This document shows positions 51,000 to 59,978 of a stretch of DNA of 64,000 nucleotides, in pieces. The stretch covers positions 1 to 64,000 of the forward strand of contig NZ_CACSKD010000008.1 of NCBI RefSeq assembly GCF_902706285.1, written 5' to 3'. A program made the translations under genes and the position numbers. Every line of letters starts with the position of its first letter. Position 1 is the first letter of the stretch. The stretch is from Rhizobium sp. 18055 (lineage in GTDB: Bacteria; Pseudomonadota; Alphaproteobacteria; Rhizobiales; Rhizobiaceae). Below the pieces are notes generated by a model that saw only the letters and a program-made list of their open reading frames with translations, was not told the origin of the DNA and did no database searches.

Positions 51000-53399
51000 C
51001 TAGGTTGACGTGACCTCGACCTGAAAGTCCCGGCCCTCCCAGATGTTCCCTTCTGTCCAGAAAATCGTGAACGACACCGTTGATCCGGTGGCCAGCTTCA
51101 CCGTTGGCAGATCGACAATATAGGTCCCGATCCCTGTGTCTGCGGCAGGACTGTCGTTCGTCGTTGCCCAGCCGTCAATCGACCAACGCACGATCGCCTC
51201 CTCATTGAACTCGAAGCGCAGAACGCGACCCGACATCACGGTATCGATCGTCGAATTCGTCCGCCAGACCCAAGGCGCCGGCGCTGGCCTGCCCTTCACG
51301 TATCGCTCAAAGGTCTGGGGCGGCATGTCGAACACAGCGCCGTCCCGGAGCGATCGAAGCAGCTTGATATGCTCGGCATGAGCCCAGACCAAAGGCATGG
51401 CGCTGCCTGACGGGCGGCCAAGAAACAGCTCCCTTTCCGGAATATCCGCTTCGTCCCAGATCTGTTCGGGCAACAGCCCACCCGGACTCGCCGAAGCCTC
51501 CAGAGCCGACAGCAAGCGGGTGGCCTCATCGATCCTGCCGGCGGCGATCTCGAAGTGGGCGCGCTCCCCGGTCAGGAGCGGCCACAGGCGACCGATGCCT
51601 GCACCGTTGAACGGCGCGCCATCCTCCTGCTCCCCATAACCGTCCTCATTGTAGCGATACCAATAGGGTCCGGCCGGAAGCTCGCGTTTAAGGAGAGAAT
51701 CGATCGCCTTGACGGTGTTGACGATTCGCGGGTCATCGGCTGCGCGCAGGCCAAAACGCACCAGTGCCAAAGCATCAGGACTGACCAGCAATCCCGCCTC
51801 CAGCGTCATCTCCGCATCGCTGCGGTTCTTGATCGGCACCAGCGCCGGCGACCTGGAATGGCCTTCTCCGGTGAAGCTGCCGATGCGCATGTAGTAGCCG
51901 TCGATACCGAGGCTTTGCGACAGCGCCGTGTCGGTGGCATAGGTCCAGCTTTCGATCTGTTCGTTCCAGCTGTCGGCCACCTCGCGCAGGTACCGCGCGA
52001 CCGCCGCGCATGACGCCGTATCCATTGCATCGGCAGCCGCAAGAAGCCCTGCGATCTCCACTGCCAGAGTGAACGGAGAGTATCCTCCGTCCTCTTCCCA
52101 TCGGTCCTGCTGCGTGGCGGGTCCGTTGCGAACGATGTAGCGCGCCGCCGACCGGATCATCTCCTCGTAGCGCTTGGCATCGGACGCACCGAGCACTTCG
52201 GCGCGCAACAGCATGTCATAGAGCAGGATTGGAAAGGCGGTTTCGTCCATCTGGATTCCCTTCCAGTATGGTCGTCCGTCCAGCCAGGAATTCTGCACCC
52301 AATGGCCATCCTTTTCCTGCGTCGCCACGAGATAATCCAGAACTGCAAGCGCATCGTCGGCAGCGCCTGCAGCCAATAGCCCGCCAGCCGTCTCGACGAG
52401 GTCGCGCGTCCAGACCAGATGGTATCCACCGAGGTCGTCGTCACCCTTGGTCGAACCCCAGGGGATCGACAGGCTGGCGATGATGGCACCCGATGCCTCG
52501 TCGCGATGCGTTGCCAGAACAGAGGTGCTGACGCGGTAGCGATTGAGGTCATTCGGATCGTGGGGCTCGTCCAATGCCAGAAGCCCCCGCTGCCATTTGC
52601 GCCATCCGGATGTGTAGGATTTCAGAACGGGGCCCACGCCCTGGCGCAGGCTGAGCAGAACCCTCAACGCCGCCTCCTCCGGCTGCATCCCAAAACCGAG
52701 CGCGAGCAAGGCGCGCCCGTTGCTCCCAGAGAGATCGATCGTGGCACCAAGCGCGATGTTGCCGTCTTCGGCACGCTGATACTCCTGCCTTATCCCCTCG
52801 CCGCGCGACAGCGTCTGCCAGGCATCGGAGCTTCCGACGAAGCCGACGGACCGGGCAAGCCAGCGCACCGAGGAGGCGACCGCCAGCGATCGACCCGACC
52901 CCTGCGCAAACAACATCGGATGCCCCTTGAACTCATCGTACCAGCCGGTGTTGTTGGCGCCACCGTTGACAAGATGCGGAGAGACGATCGCATGCAGCCG
53001 GTAATCGGACAGCTCGCCGATCAGCGCCTCGAAGTGGATGTCCTGCAGGACGACTTCGCGATTGGCGTCCGACAGGATGGTCTTGGTGATGCGGTATCGA
53101 CCGTCACCTGCAGTGTTGACGAGACGAAAGGCCGGAACTCCATCCTCGATCGTCTCGACAGTGTGCACGGCATCGCGCTTTTCTTCGGAGAAATAGTCCT
53201 GCGCCGTGACCACGAAGCCGAAATCGCGAATGCTTGCCTGGTCAAGACGCGGTGCGTAGACCTCGTTCAGAATGCCGTGGCTGGCGGTGAACCAGACGCG
53301 GCCGGCCTCGCCGGCAGCGGTACCCACTGCCGTCTTGGCGCTCGACGTCCAGCGCGGCGCAATTCCGGGCGCACCCGGCGGAACACATGCCTCAGTCAC
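51000..53399 (-). CDS. GH15 glucoamylase / glucodextranase-like glycoside hydrolase
   Basis: A 799-residue protein with the bacterial GH15 plan: N-terminal beta-sandwich (about 1-270), linker, (alpha/alpha)6 barrel (about 290-690) and a C-terminal extension of about 100 residues. Candidate catalytic acids are the Glu in IQMDETAFPI and the Glu in LLTGERAHFEI. There is no signal peptide, so it acts on internal alpha-glucans or dextrin. It starts at GTG 53399 with a strong AGGGAGGT site. The adjacent ROK kinase would capture the glucose released. Confidence 0.88.
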   Translation of the reverse strand: MTEACVPPGAPGIAPRWTSSAKTAVGTAAGEAGRVWFTASHGILNEVYAPRLDQASIRDFGFVVTAQDYFSEEKRDAVHTVETIEDGVPAFRLVNTAGDGRYRITKTILSDANREVVLQDIHFEALIGELSDYRLHAIVSPHLVNGGANNTGWYDEFKGHPMLFAQGSGRSLAVASSVRWLARSVGFVGSSDAWQTLSRGEGIRQEYQRAEDGNIALGATIDLSGSNGRALLALGFGMQPEEAALRVLLSLRQGVGPVLKSYTSGWRKWQRGLLALDEPHDPNDLNRYRVSTSVLATHRDEASGAIIASLSIPWGSTKGDDDLGGYHLVWTRDLVETAGGLLAAGAADDALAVLDYLVATQEKDGHWVQNSWLDGRPYWKGIQMDETAFPILLYDMLLRAEVLGASDAKRYEEMIRSAARYIVRNGPATQQDRWEEDGGYSPFTLAVEIAGLLAAADAMDTASCAAVARYLREVADSWNEQIESWTYATDTALSQSLGIDGYYMRIGSFTGEGHSRSPALVPIKNRSDAEMTLEAGLLVSPDALALVRFGLRAADDPRIVNTVKAIDSLLKRELPAGPYWYRYNEDGYGEQEDGAPFNGAGIGRLWPLLTGERAHFEIAAGRIDEATRLLSALEASASPGGLLPEQIWDEADIPERELFLGRPSGSAMPLVWAHAEHIKLLRSLRDGAVFDMPPQTFERYVKGRPAPAPWVWRTNSTIDTVMSGRVLRFEFNEEAIVRWSIDGWATTNDSPAADTGIGTYIVDLPTVKLATGSTVSFTIFWTEGNIWEGRDFQVEVTST

Positions 53400-53538
53400 A
53401 GATGATTACCTCCCTTGCCGCCTGGCTGCGCGGTCGCCGTTTCGGGCGTAGTGCGGCAGGCATAAGCACAGGCGCAAGAAAGCACCTAAGAAGAGACCTG
53501 TCGAGGGCAGACTGAAGGCATCGGCCGGCGGTCTGCGC

Positions 53539-54873
53539 TCACTCCGTCGTGCTGAAGAACCTGTTTGCGGGCCGGGGAAGGCCGAGATGGTCGCGCAACG
53601 TGACGCCGGTATAGTCTTCCCGGAACAGGCCCCTGCGCTGCAATTCGGGTACCAGTCGCTCCACCACATCATCAAGCCCCTGCGGCAGATAAGGGAAGAC
53701 GACATTGAAGCCGTCGGACCCCTCGTCCGTCAACCACTCTTCCATGTGGTCGGCGATGGTGGCGGCCGTGCCGACGAAGGCAAGACCGGAATAGCCGCCA
53801 TAGCGTTGCGCAAGCTGGCGAACCGTCAGGCCTTCATCCCGTGCGAGCTTGATGACCTGCGCCTGGCCGGACTTGCTGGCATTGGTCTCCGGAATGTCCG
53901 GCAACGGCGCATCCGGGTCAAAGCCGGAAGCATCATGGCCGAGAGCGATCGACAGCGAGGCGATGGCGCTTTCATAGTAGACGAGACTATCGAGCTTGGC
54001 TCGCTTGGCCCGGGCTTGCTCGACGGTATCGCCGATCACGACGAATGCCGCCGGGAGGATCTTCAGGTGATCGGGATTGCGGCCGATCGCACGCATGCGC
54101 GATTTGATATCGGCCTAGAGCGCCTTGCCGGCGGCAAGATCGCGCGGCGAGCAGAAGACCATTTCGGCGGTTTCCGCCGCCAATTGGCGGCCGGGCTCGG
54201 ACTGGCCTGCCTGAACGATCACCGGCCAGCCCTGCGGCGCGCGGGCGATGTTGAGCGGGCCGCGGACACTCAGTTCCTCGCCCTTGTGATCGAGCACATG
54301 CATTTTGGCGGGATCGACATAAACACCGCTTTCCACATCCCGGGGGAATGCATTATCGGCAAAGCTGTCCCAAAGGCCGGTGACGACGTCGTAGAATTCG
54401 CGGGCGCGATGATAGCGCTCTCCATGCTCGACATGCTCCTCGAGCCCGAAGTTCAAGGCAGCGTCCGGGTTTGACGTCGTGACGATGTTCCACCCCGCGC
54501 GCCCTTCGCTGATATGGTCGAGCGAGGCAAATCTGCGGGCGATATGATAGGGCTCATCGAATGTCGTCGATGCCGTGGCAACCAGCCCGATCCGGCTGGT
54601 GACCGAGGCCAATGCAGAAAGAAGCGTGAAGGGCTCGAACGATGTTACCGTGTGGCTTCGCTTCAGCGCCTCCACCGGCATGTTCAGCACCGCGAGGTGA
54701 TCGGCCATGAAAAAAGCGTCGAACTTTGCGGCTTCGAGTTTCTGCGCGAATGACTTCAGGTGCGCAAAATTGAAATTCGCATCCGGATACGAGCCGGGAT
54801 AGCGCCATGCTCCGGTGTGCAGGCTGACGGGGCGCATGAAGGCGCCGAGATGCAGTTTCCGGTCACATGTCAT
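53539..54873 (-). pseudogene. NtaA/SnaA/DszA-family FMN monooxygenase interrupted by an amber codon
   Basis: Two in-frame halves together make a typical 444-residue LLM-class flavin monooxygenase: the first runs from MTCDRKLHLGAF (54873) to DLAAGKAL, then TAG at 54117-54115, then ADIKSRMRAIGRNPDHLKILP to the natural stop. The frame is unbroken apart from this one codon, which sits where relatives usually carry Tyr, so a TAC/TAT to TAG change is the simplest cause. The C-terminal half contains needed FMN/substrate elements, so the product is probably inactive unless amber is read through. A sequencing error is the alternative. Confidence 0.8.
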
Positions 54874-55048
54874 GGGTTCACTCTGATGTTGGACAGACGA
54901 TGGATTGTAGCTTTGGTGGCGCCGGGTGAACCAGCAACTGAGGGCCAACCGAAAGTAGGGTCGGTGCCCGCGGATTTACAATCACCTTTTCGGCAGCGGC
55001 ACGATTAAATGATCGATCGCGGCACTTGCCCTGTGAAACGCCGCAAAG

Positions 55049-55083
55049 CAGAAAGCCCCGCCGCGAGATTGCGCGACGGGGCT
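55049..55083 (-). terminator. Terminator of the erythritol operon
   Basis: On the minus strand AGCCCCGTCGCG pairs with CGCGGCGGGGCT (12 bp with one T-G pair, 6-nt loop), followed by TTTCTGCTTT. It begins 55 nt after the rpiB stop and should end the eryABCD-tpiA-rpiB transcript. Confidence 0.85.
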
Positions 55084-55137
55084 GTCATGTGATCATCAGC
55101 GACCCGCTATCCCCGGGCCTCCGTCAGACGCCTTGTC

Positions 55138-55593
55138 TCAGCGCTGATTGTACTTTGCGTCGAGTTCGTTCATCGCATCGACGTTGCCCGCGGAGCGGCC
55201 CTTTTCGTCGAAGGTCTGGGCCAGAAATGCGTCGGCGATGGCCTTTGCCAGCTCGGTTCCGATGACGCGGGCCCCCATGGTGATGATCTGCGCGTTGTTC
55301 GAGAGTGCGGCGCGCTCGGCCGAATAGGTGTCGTGGGTCAGCGCGGCGCGAATACCCGGCACCTTGTTGGCAGAAATGCAGACGCCGATGCCGGTACCAC
55401 AGACGAGAATTGCCTTGTCATAGGTGCCGTCGATGACGCCCGAGGCGACGCGATCGGAAAGGCTCGCGTAAAATGCATCAGGGCCTTCGCTGGTGCGCGA
55501 GACTTCGGACACGTCGAAGCGATCCTTCAGATGGTCGGCGAGAACCTTGGCGAGGCCTTCGCCGGCGCTGTCTCCTGCGATTGCGAGTTTCAT
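55138..55593 (-). CDS. rpiB: Ribose-5-phosphate isomerase B homologue (EryI)
   Basis: A 151-residue RpiB/LacAB-family isomerase with the catalytic Cys region [23 protein letters not shown], the N-terminal [20 protein letters not shown] and [20 protein letters not shown]. In the Brucella erythritol pathway this homologue (EryI) helps convert tetrulose phosphate to D-erythrose-4-phosphate. It overlaps the tpiA stop by 4 bp and is the last gene of the operon. Confidence 0.92.
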   Translation of the reverse strand: MKLAIAGDSAGEGLAKVLADHLKDRFDVSEVSRTSEGPDAFYASLSDRVASGVIDGTYDKAILVCGTGIGVCISANKVPGIRAALTHDTYSAERAALSNNAQIITMGARVIGTELAKAIADAFLAQTFDEKGRSAGNVDAMNELDAKYNQR

Positions 55594-56399
55594 GCTTTTT
55601 CTCCTTCGAGTTTTGCGTCAAGTTTGGCAGCGCATCGGGCCAGGATGTCGAGATAGCCTTCGACATTCCAGGCCGAACGGCCGATGAAGAGCCCGTCTAT
55701 ATGTGGGCTCGAGATAAGTTCCTCGCAATTGCCGGGGTTGACCGATCCGCCGTAGAGGCACGGAATTCGGCGACCGAGCACGTCTTGCGCAACGGCGATG
55801 ATTTCGGCCTGGCGGGCGTCCGCGTACGCGGCAGTTGCCGGAATGCCGTTGACGCCGATGGCCCAGACGGGCTCGTAGGCGAGCAGGATGTCCGCATCCC
55901 TTTGCGCGCCCGAGAGCTTGGAAAGCGCACCGCGGACCTCCGTCGCCAGCACCTCTGCCGCGCGACCGCTTTCGCGGTCGGCCAGTGTCTCGCCGATGCA
56001 GATCAGCGGGATCAGGCCGTGGCGAACGGCGGCTTCCGTCTTCAGGCCGACCGTTTCATCGGTTTCTCCGAAATGCTCCCGTCGCTCTGAATGTCCGAGT
56101 TCTACAATGTCGAGATTGCAATCCTTCAACATCACCGGCGAAACCTCGCCGGTCCATGCGCCTTCATCGGCCCAATGCATGTTTTGCGCGCCGACTTTGA
56201 CAGATGTGTCAGCCAGCATCGCCTTCACCTCACGGACTGCCGTGAATGGCGGGATGACAAAACGCTGGATGCGCGGATCGCGGGCGCCATCGGCATCCTT
56301 CAGGCCGCTCGCGAAGCTCAGCGCCTCGGCCAGCGTCTTGTTCATCTTCCAGCTGGTGCCAATCCAGAACCGCGGTGATTTGGTCATGTGCAATCCCAT
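55590..56399 (-). CDS. tpiA: Triose-phosphate isomerase homologue (TpiA2/EryH)
   Basis: A TIM-barrel isomerase of about 265-269 residues. Active-site elements are [11 protein letters not shown] (Lys), [12 protein letters not shown] (His) and [11 protein letters not shown] (Glu), plus the phosphate loop [11 protein letters not shown]. Location inside the erythritol operon marks it as the tetrulose-phosphate isomerase EryH rather than the glycolytic enzyme. Two ATGs are possible: 56399 and 56387, the latter with GGGA 7 nt upstream. In several relatives a DeoR gene precedes tpiA; here it follows eryD by only 38 nt. Confidence 0.92.
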   Translation of the reverse strand: MGLHMTKSPRFWIGTSWKMNKTLAEALSFASGLKDADGARDPRIQRFVIPPFTAVREVKAMLADTSVKVGAQNMHWADEGAWTGEVSPVMLKDCNLDIVELGHSERREHFGETDETVGLKTEAAVRHGLIPLICIGETLADRESGRAAEVLATEVRGALSKLSGAQRDADILLAYEPVWAIGVNGIPATAAYADARQAEIIAVAQDVLGRRIPCLYGGSVNPGNCEELISSPHIDGLFIGRSAWNVEGYLDILARCAAKLDAKLEGEKA

Positions 56400-56437
56400 T
56401 CGTATCTCTATCTGTCGTGTTCACTGCACCGGCGCAG

Positions 56438-57373
56438 CTATTGCAGCAGCGCCTGCGCCGTCCGCTCGTCGGTGATCAGTCCGTGGAGGCTGCCGCTGCG
56501 AAGCACCGAGCGGATCGCTTCAACCTTGCCCTTGCCGCCTGCCAGCGCCACCAGCCGTTCTGTCCTCGGTGGAGGCAGCGAAGCAGACAGCGTACGCTCC
56601 GTGAGCGCCGTCTCCAGAATGCGACCGTTGGCATCGAAGAAATATCCGAGAATTTCACCAACGCCGCCCGCTTCAGCCACATCCTTGATCTCGCGTGCCT
56701 CGATCATGCCGGACTGCACGAGCTGTGCCTGGGTATCGACCGTGCCGAGACCGACAAGCTTGAGCGTGGCAGTATTGGCGAGATCCATCACTTCCTTCAC
56801 GCCGCGCTGTGCCAGCAGCACTTCGCGATCTTCGGCCGTGTTGGCAAAGAACGGCACGGGCATGACGTAAGCAGGCATGCCGGTCTTCTCGGCGATGCGG
56901 TGCATCACATCGTAGGGGTTGGCCGCATAGTTTCGGGTCAGGCCACCGAGCAACGAGACGAAGCGAAGATTGCGGGCGCTGACGCGCGGCAGCAACTGCA
57001 CGGCGGTCGAAAGCGTCCGCCCGTGGCCAAGGCCGATCACCTCGTTGTCGCCGCGCTCGATCTCACGTTTCAGGAAATTCGAGCCTGCCAGGCCGAGCGT
57101 GCGAAAGATCGATTCGTCCTCGCCGACATAGGGCGTCACTTCGCAATATTGCAGCCCGAAGCGCTCCGAAAGGCTGTTTTCCAGCGCGACGCACTCGATG
57201 ATATCGCCCTCGATGGTGATCTTGACAACACCATCGGCAACGGCGCGGGCGATCAAACGATGGGTCTTCACGGACGGCAATCCGAGGCGTTTGGCCACTT
57301 CCGACTGCGTCAGGCCGCCGGCATAATGCAGCCAGGCAGCGCGCACGGCGAGCGACTGTTCCGGATCTGTCAT
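56438..57373 (-). CDS. eryD: Erythritol operon repressor (SorC/DeoR-like, EryD)
   Basis: A 311-residue SorC-family regulator: N-terminal helix-turn-helix (AAWLHYAGGLTQSEVAKRLGLPSVKTHRLIARAV) and a C-terminal sugar-binding domain (about 60-310; GLGHGRTLSTAVQLLPR, RFVSLLGGLTRN, GVGEILGYFFDANG). EryD of Brucella and rhizobia represses the ery genes until erythritol is present. The position after eryC and the similarity of the whole gene order support the name. A candidate operator is the palindrome at 61958. Confidence 0.9.
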   Translation of the reverse strand: MTDPEQSLAVRAAWLHYAGGLTQSEVAKRLGLPSVKTHRLIARAVADGVVKITIEGDIIECVALENSLSERFGLQYCEVTPYVGEDESIFRTLGLAGSNFLKREIERGDNEVIGLGHGRTLSTAVQLLPRVSARNLRFVSLLGGLTRNYAANPYDVMHRIAEKTGMPAYVMPVPFFANTAEDREVLLAQRGVKEVMDLANTATLKLVGLGTVDTQAQLVQSGMIEAREIKDVAEAGGVGEILGYFFDANGRILETALTERTLSASLPPPRTERLVALAGGKGKVEAIRSVLRSGSLHGLITDERTAQALLQ

Positions 57374-57435
57374 CGGCGGCTCTTTCCTGATTGTGTCACG
57401 CGCTTATCCTGTGTGTGCTTTGGTTCGTTCCCCGC

Positions 57436-58368
57436 TCAGATATGCAGGCTGTCGATGCCCGTGTCGATGTAGGGAGCCCAGAAGGCGACACTTTCGGCGA
57501 TCTGCGAGATCACCTGCCGATCGTTCGGCTCGCGCTCCTTGAACGAAAGCTCGAGGCAGATTTCATTGTCCTTGGCCCCACCTTCGGCAAATGCTTCGAG
57601 CAGCGCTGGCGGTTGAATCCGACCACGGGCGTTGAACTCCGCCGTGAAGGGGCGGTGGCCGCCCTTGTCCATCAAGCTCTGCTTGATGTGAATGATCGGC
57701 GACACCTTCGGCACGGCGCGCGCCCAGGCATAAGGCTCGAAATCGTCAGGATTGCTCGACGTGACATCGCCGTGGTCGATATCGGCCATCATCCACATCG
57801 GGATGGCCATGTCGGCGGCGGTCAACCGGTCCTGCAGTTTCACACACTCGGCAATGGTCTCGCCGAATTCGCGACCGATGCTCATCGGCTCCCAGAACAC
57901 ATAGGAGAGACCGGCCGACTTGGCGTGCTCCGCCACCTCAGCCCAGCAATCGATGGCGATCTTGATCAGTTCCTCGCGCCGCGCCGGATCGTCGAAATCC
58001 TTGTAGGTAAAGATCGCAAACTGCGTGCCGACGGAAGTGCCGCCGAGATCGGCCGTGATGTCGGCGAATGTCTTGAACCAGTCGATATAATAGCGCCGGA
58101 CATCGGCATCCGGGTGACCGAAGTGGTTGAGGCGGCCATAAGGGCCGGTCATGCCTGAGGTCACGCGGACGCCGGTGCGCTGCAGGGCGGCCGACATGGT
58201 GCGCGTCAGCCGACGGATGACGGATGCCTGCCAGCTCGGATTGATGAACTCATGCGTCAGTTGCAGATCGCGGATCTTCAGGTCCCGCGCCACCGTTTCG
58301 ATCAGATCATCGGGCTCGGCGAAGCGGTTGACCAGCGGGTTGGTGTTCAGCGAAAGCGTCAATGCCAT
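57436..58368 (-). CDS. eryC: Tetrulose-4-phosphate racemase/epimerase (EryC)
   Basis: A 310-residue TIM-barrel protein of the AP endonuclease 2 / xylose-isomerase-like superfamily with metal-ligand candidates in YVFWEPMSIGRE, MMADIDHGD and IIHIKQSLMD. The Brucella homologue is now described as a 3-tetrulose-4-phosphate racemase, earlier as a dehydrogenase. ATG 58368 with GAGGAA upstream is preferred to the earlier in-frame ATG inside eryB. It lies 10 nt after eryB. Confidence 0.9.
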   Translation of the reverse strand: MALTLSLNTNPLVNRFAEPDDLIETVARDLKIRDLQLTHEFINPSWQASVIRRLTRTMSAALQRTGVRVTSGMTGPYGRLNHFGHPDADVRRYYIDWFKTFADITADLGGTSVGTQFAIFTYKDFDDPARREELIKIAIDCWAEVAEHAKSAGLSYVFWEPMSIGREFGETIAECVKLQDRLTAADMAIPMWMMADIDHGDVTSSNPDDFEPYAWARAVPKVSPIIHIKQSLMDKGGHRPFTAEFNARGRIQPPALLEAFAEGGAKDNEICLELSFKEREPNDRQVISQIAESVAFWAPYIDTGIDSLHI

Positions 58369-58378
58369 GATCGGTTCC

Positions 58379-59893
58379 TCAGGCTGCGGCAATAAGGTTC
58401 GCGCCCGCGAACCAGTCGGCGAACGCGGCCTGTTCGGCCTCGGTCAGGTGCAGGTAGTGCTTGGTGCGGCGCTTGAGTACATCTTCAGGGGTCTGCGCCC
58501 ATTCGGATGCCACGAGATAGCGAACCTCGGCCTCGTAGAGATTGCCGCCGAAATGACGGCCGAGCCCCTCGGCGCTGGTGACATTGCCGACGATCTGGCG
58601 GGTGCGCGTGCCGTAGAGGCGGCCATAGTGACCGGCAAGCGTGCGCGACATCCAGGGATAGGTTTCCTTCAGGCTATTGAAAAAGCTTTCATAATCGGCG
58701 TTGGGCATCTCGCCGCCCGGCAGCGCTGCGTGCTCCGTCCAGTCGGGGCCCATCTGCGGAAAGATGTGCTTCAGCCGCTGCAGGCCGCGCTCGGCGAGCT
58801 CGCGGAAGGTGGTGATCTTGCCGCCGAAGACGTTGAGCAGCGGCGCGTTGCCGGTTTCCTCGAGATCGAAGACATAGTCGCGCGTGACAGCCGAGGGATT
58901 GCCCTTGCCGTCGTCGAACAGCGGGCGCACGCCCGAGAAGCTGTGCAGCACATCCTGACGGCGCAGCTTTTCCTTGAAGTAGCGGTTCACCGCGGCCAGC
59001 AGATAATCGATTTCCTTCTCATCGGCGGAGACATCCTCGGCACGGCCTTCATAGGAAATATCGGTGGTGCCGATCAGGGCCTTGTCACCCTCGTATGGGT
59101 TGATGAAGATCACCCGCTTGTCGTGGTTTTGCACCAGATAGGCATTCGCACCGGCCCAGAATTTCGGCACGATGATGTGGCTGCCCTTGACCAGCCGGAC
59201 ATTGCGGCTGCTGTTGGCGCCGGCCACGCGCCCGATGACATCGGATACCCACGGACCGGCCGCGTTGGCGATACAGCGGGCGCGGAAGCTGCGGGTTTCG
59301 CCGGTCACGCTGTTCTTGGTGGCAATCGTCCAGCCGCCGTTTTCGCGTCGGGCAGAGGTGGCTGCGGTGCGGGTCAGCACTTCGGCGCCACGCTCGGCGG
59401 CATCGACGGCGTTCAGCACCACGAGGCGCGCGTCATCGACCCAACAATCGGAATATTCGAAGCCTCTGGTATATTCATCAAGGATCGGCGCGCCTTCCGG
59501 ATCACGACGGAGGTCGAGCGTGCGGGTGCCGGGCAACTTCTTGCGGCCGCCGAGGTGGTCATAAAGAAAGAGGCCGAGGCGGACGAGCCAGGCCGGGCGA
59601 TCCTGCGGAGAGTGCGGCAGCACGAAACGCATCGGCCAGATGATATGCGGGGCAGCGTTCAGCAGCACCTCGCGCTCGATCAGCGCCTCGCGAACAAGGC
59701 GGAATTCGTAATATTCGAGATAGCGCAGACCACCATGCACCAGCTTGCCCGAACGCGACGAGGTACCCTCAGCCAGATCGTCCTTCTCGCAGAGAACCAC
59801 CTTCAGGCCACGGCCAGCGGCATCGCGCGCGATGCCCGCGCCATTGATCCCGCCGCCGATCACGAACAGATCCAACATTCCGGTCTCAGTCAT
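58379..59893 (-). CDS. eryB: Erythritol-4-phosphate dehydrogenase (GlpD-like, EryB)
   Basis: A 504-residue FAD-dependent dehydrogenase of the GlpD family: FAD fold FVIGGGINGAGIARDAAGRGLKVVL, KLVHGGLRYLEYYEFRLVREAL, and the C-terminal DAO domain (TLAGHYGRLYGTRTRQIV). It oxidises erythritol-4-phosphate to 3-tetrulose-4-phosphate, passing electrons to the quinone pool. Length and position after eryA match Brucella EryB. A generic glycerol-3-phosphate dehydrogenase would look similar; the neighbours decide. Confidence 0.93.
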   Translation of the reverse strand: MTETGMLDLFVIGGGINGAGIARDAAGRGLKVVLCEKDDLAEGTSSRSGKLVHGGLRYLEYYEFRLVREALIEREVLLNAAPHIIWPMRFVLPHSPQDRPAWLVRLGLFLYDHLGGRKKLPGTRTLDLRRDPEGAPILDEYTRGFEYSDCWVDDARLVVLNAVDAAERGAEVLTRTAATSARRENGGWTIATKNSVTGETRSFRARCIANAAGPWVSDVIGRVAGANSSRNVRLVKGSHIIVPKFWAGANAYLVQNHDKRVIFINPYEGDKALIGTTDISYEGRAEDVSADEKEIDYLLAAVNRYFKEKLRRQDVLHSFSGVRPLFDDGKGNPSAVTRDYVFDLEETGNAPLLNVFGGKITTFRELAERGLQRLKHIFPQMGPDWTEHAALPGGEMPNADYESFFNSLKETYPWMSRTLAGHYGRLYGTRTRQIVGNVTSAEGLGRHFGGNLYEAEVRYLVASEWAQTPEDVLKRRTKHYLHLTEAEQAAFADWFAGANLIAAA

Positions 59894-59978
59894 TTCATGC
59901 TCCTTCGGATGCTTCCTGCATCAACAAATCCATCCAGCGCGGCGGACGCCCGCCGCAGCCTGCCCCCGGCATATCAAC

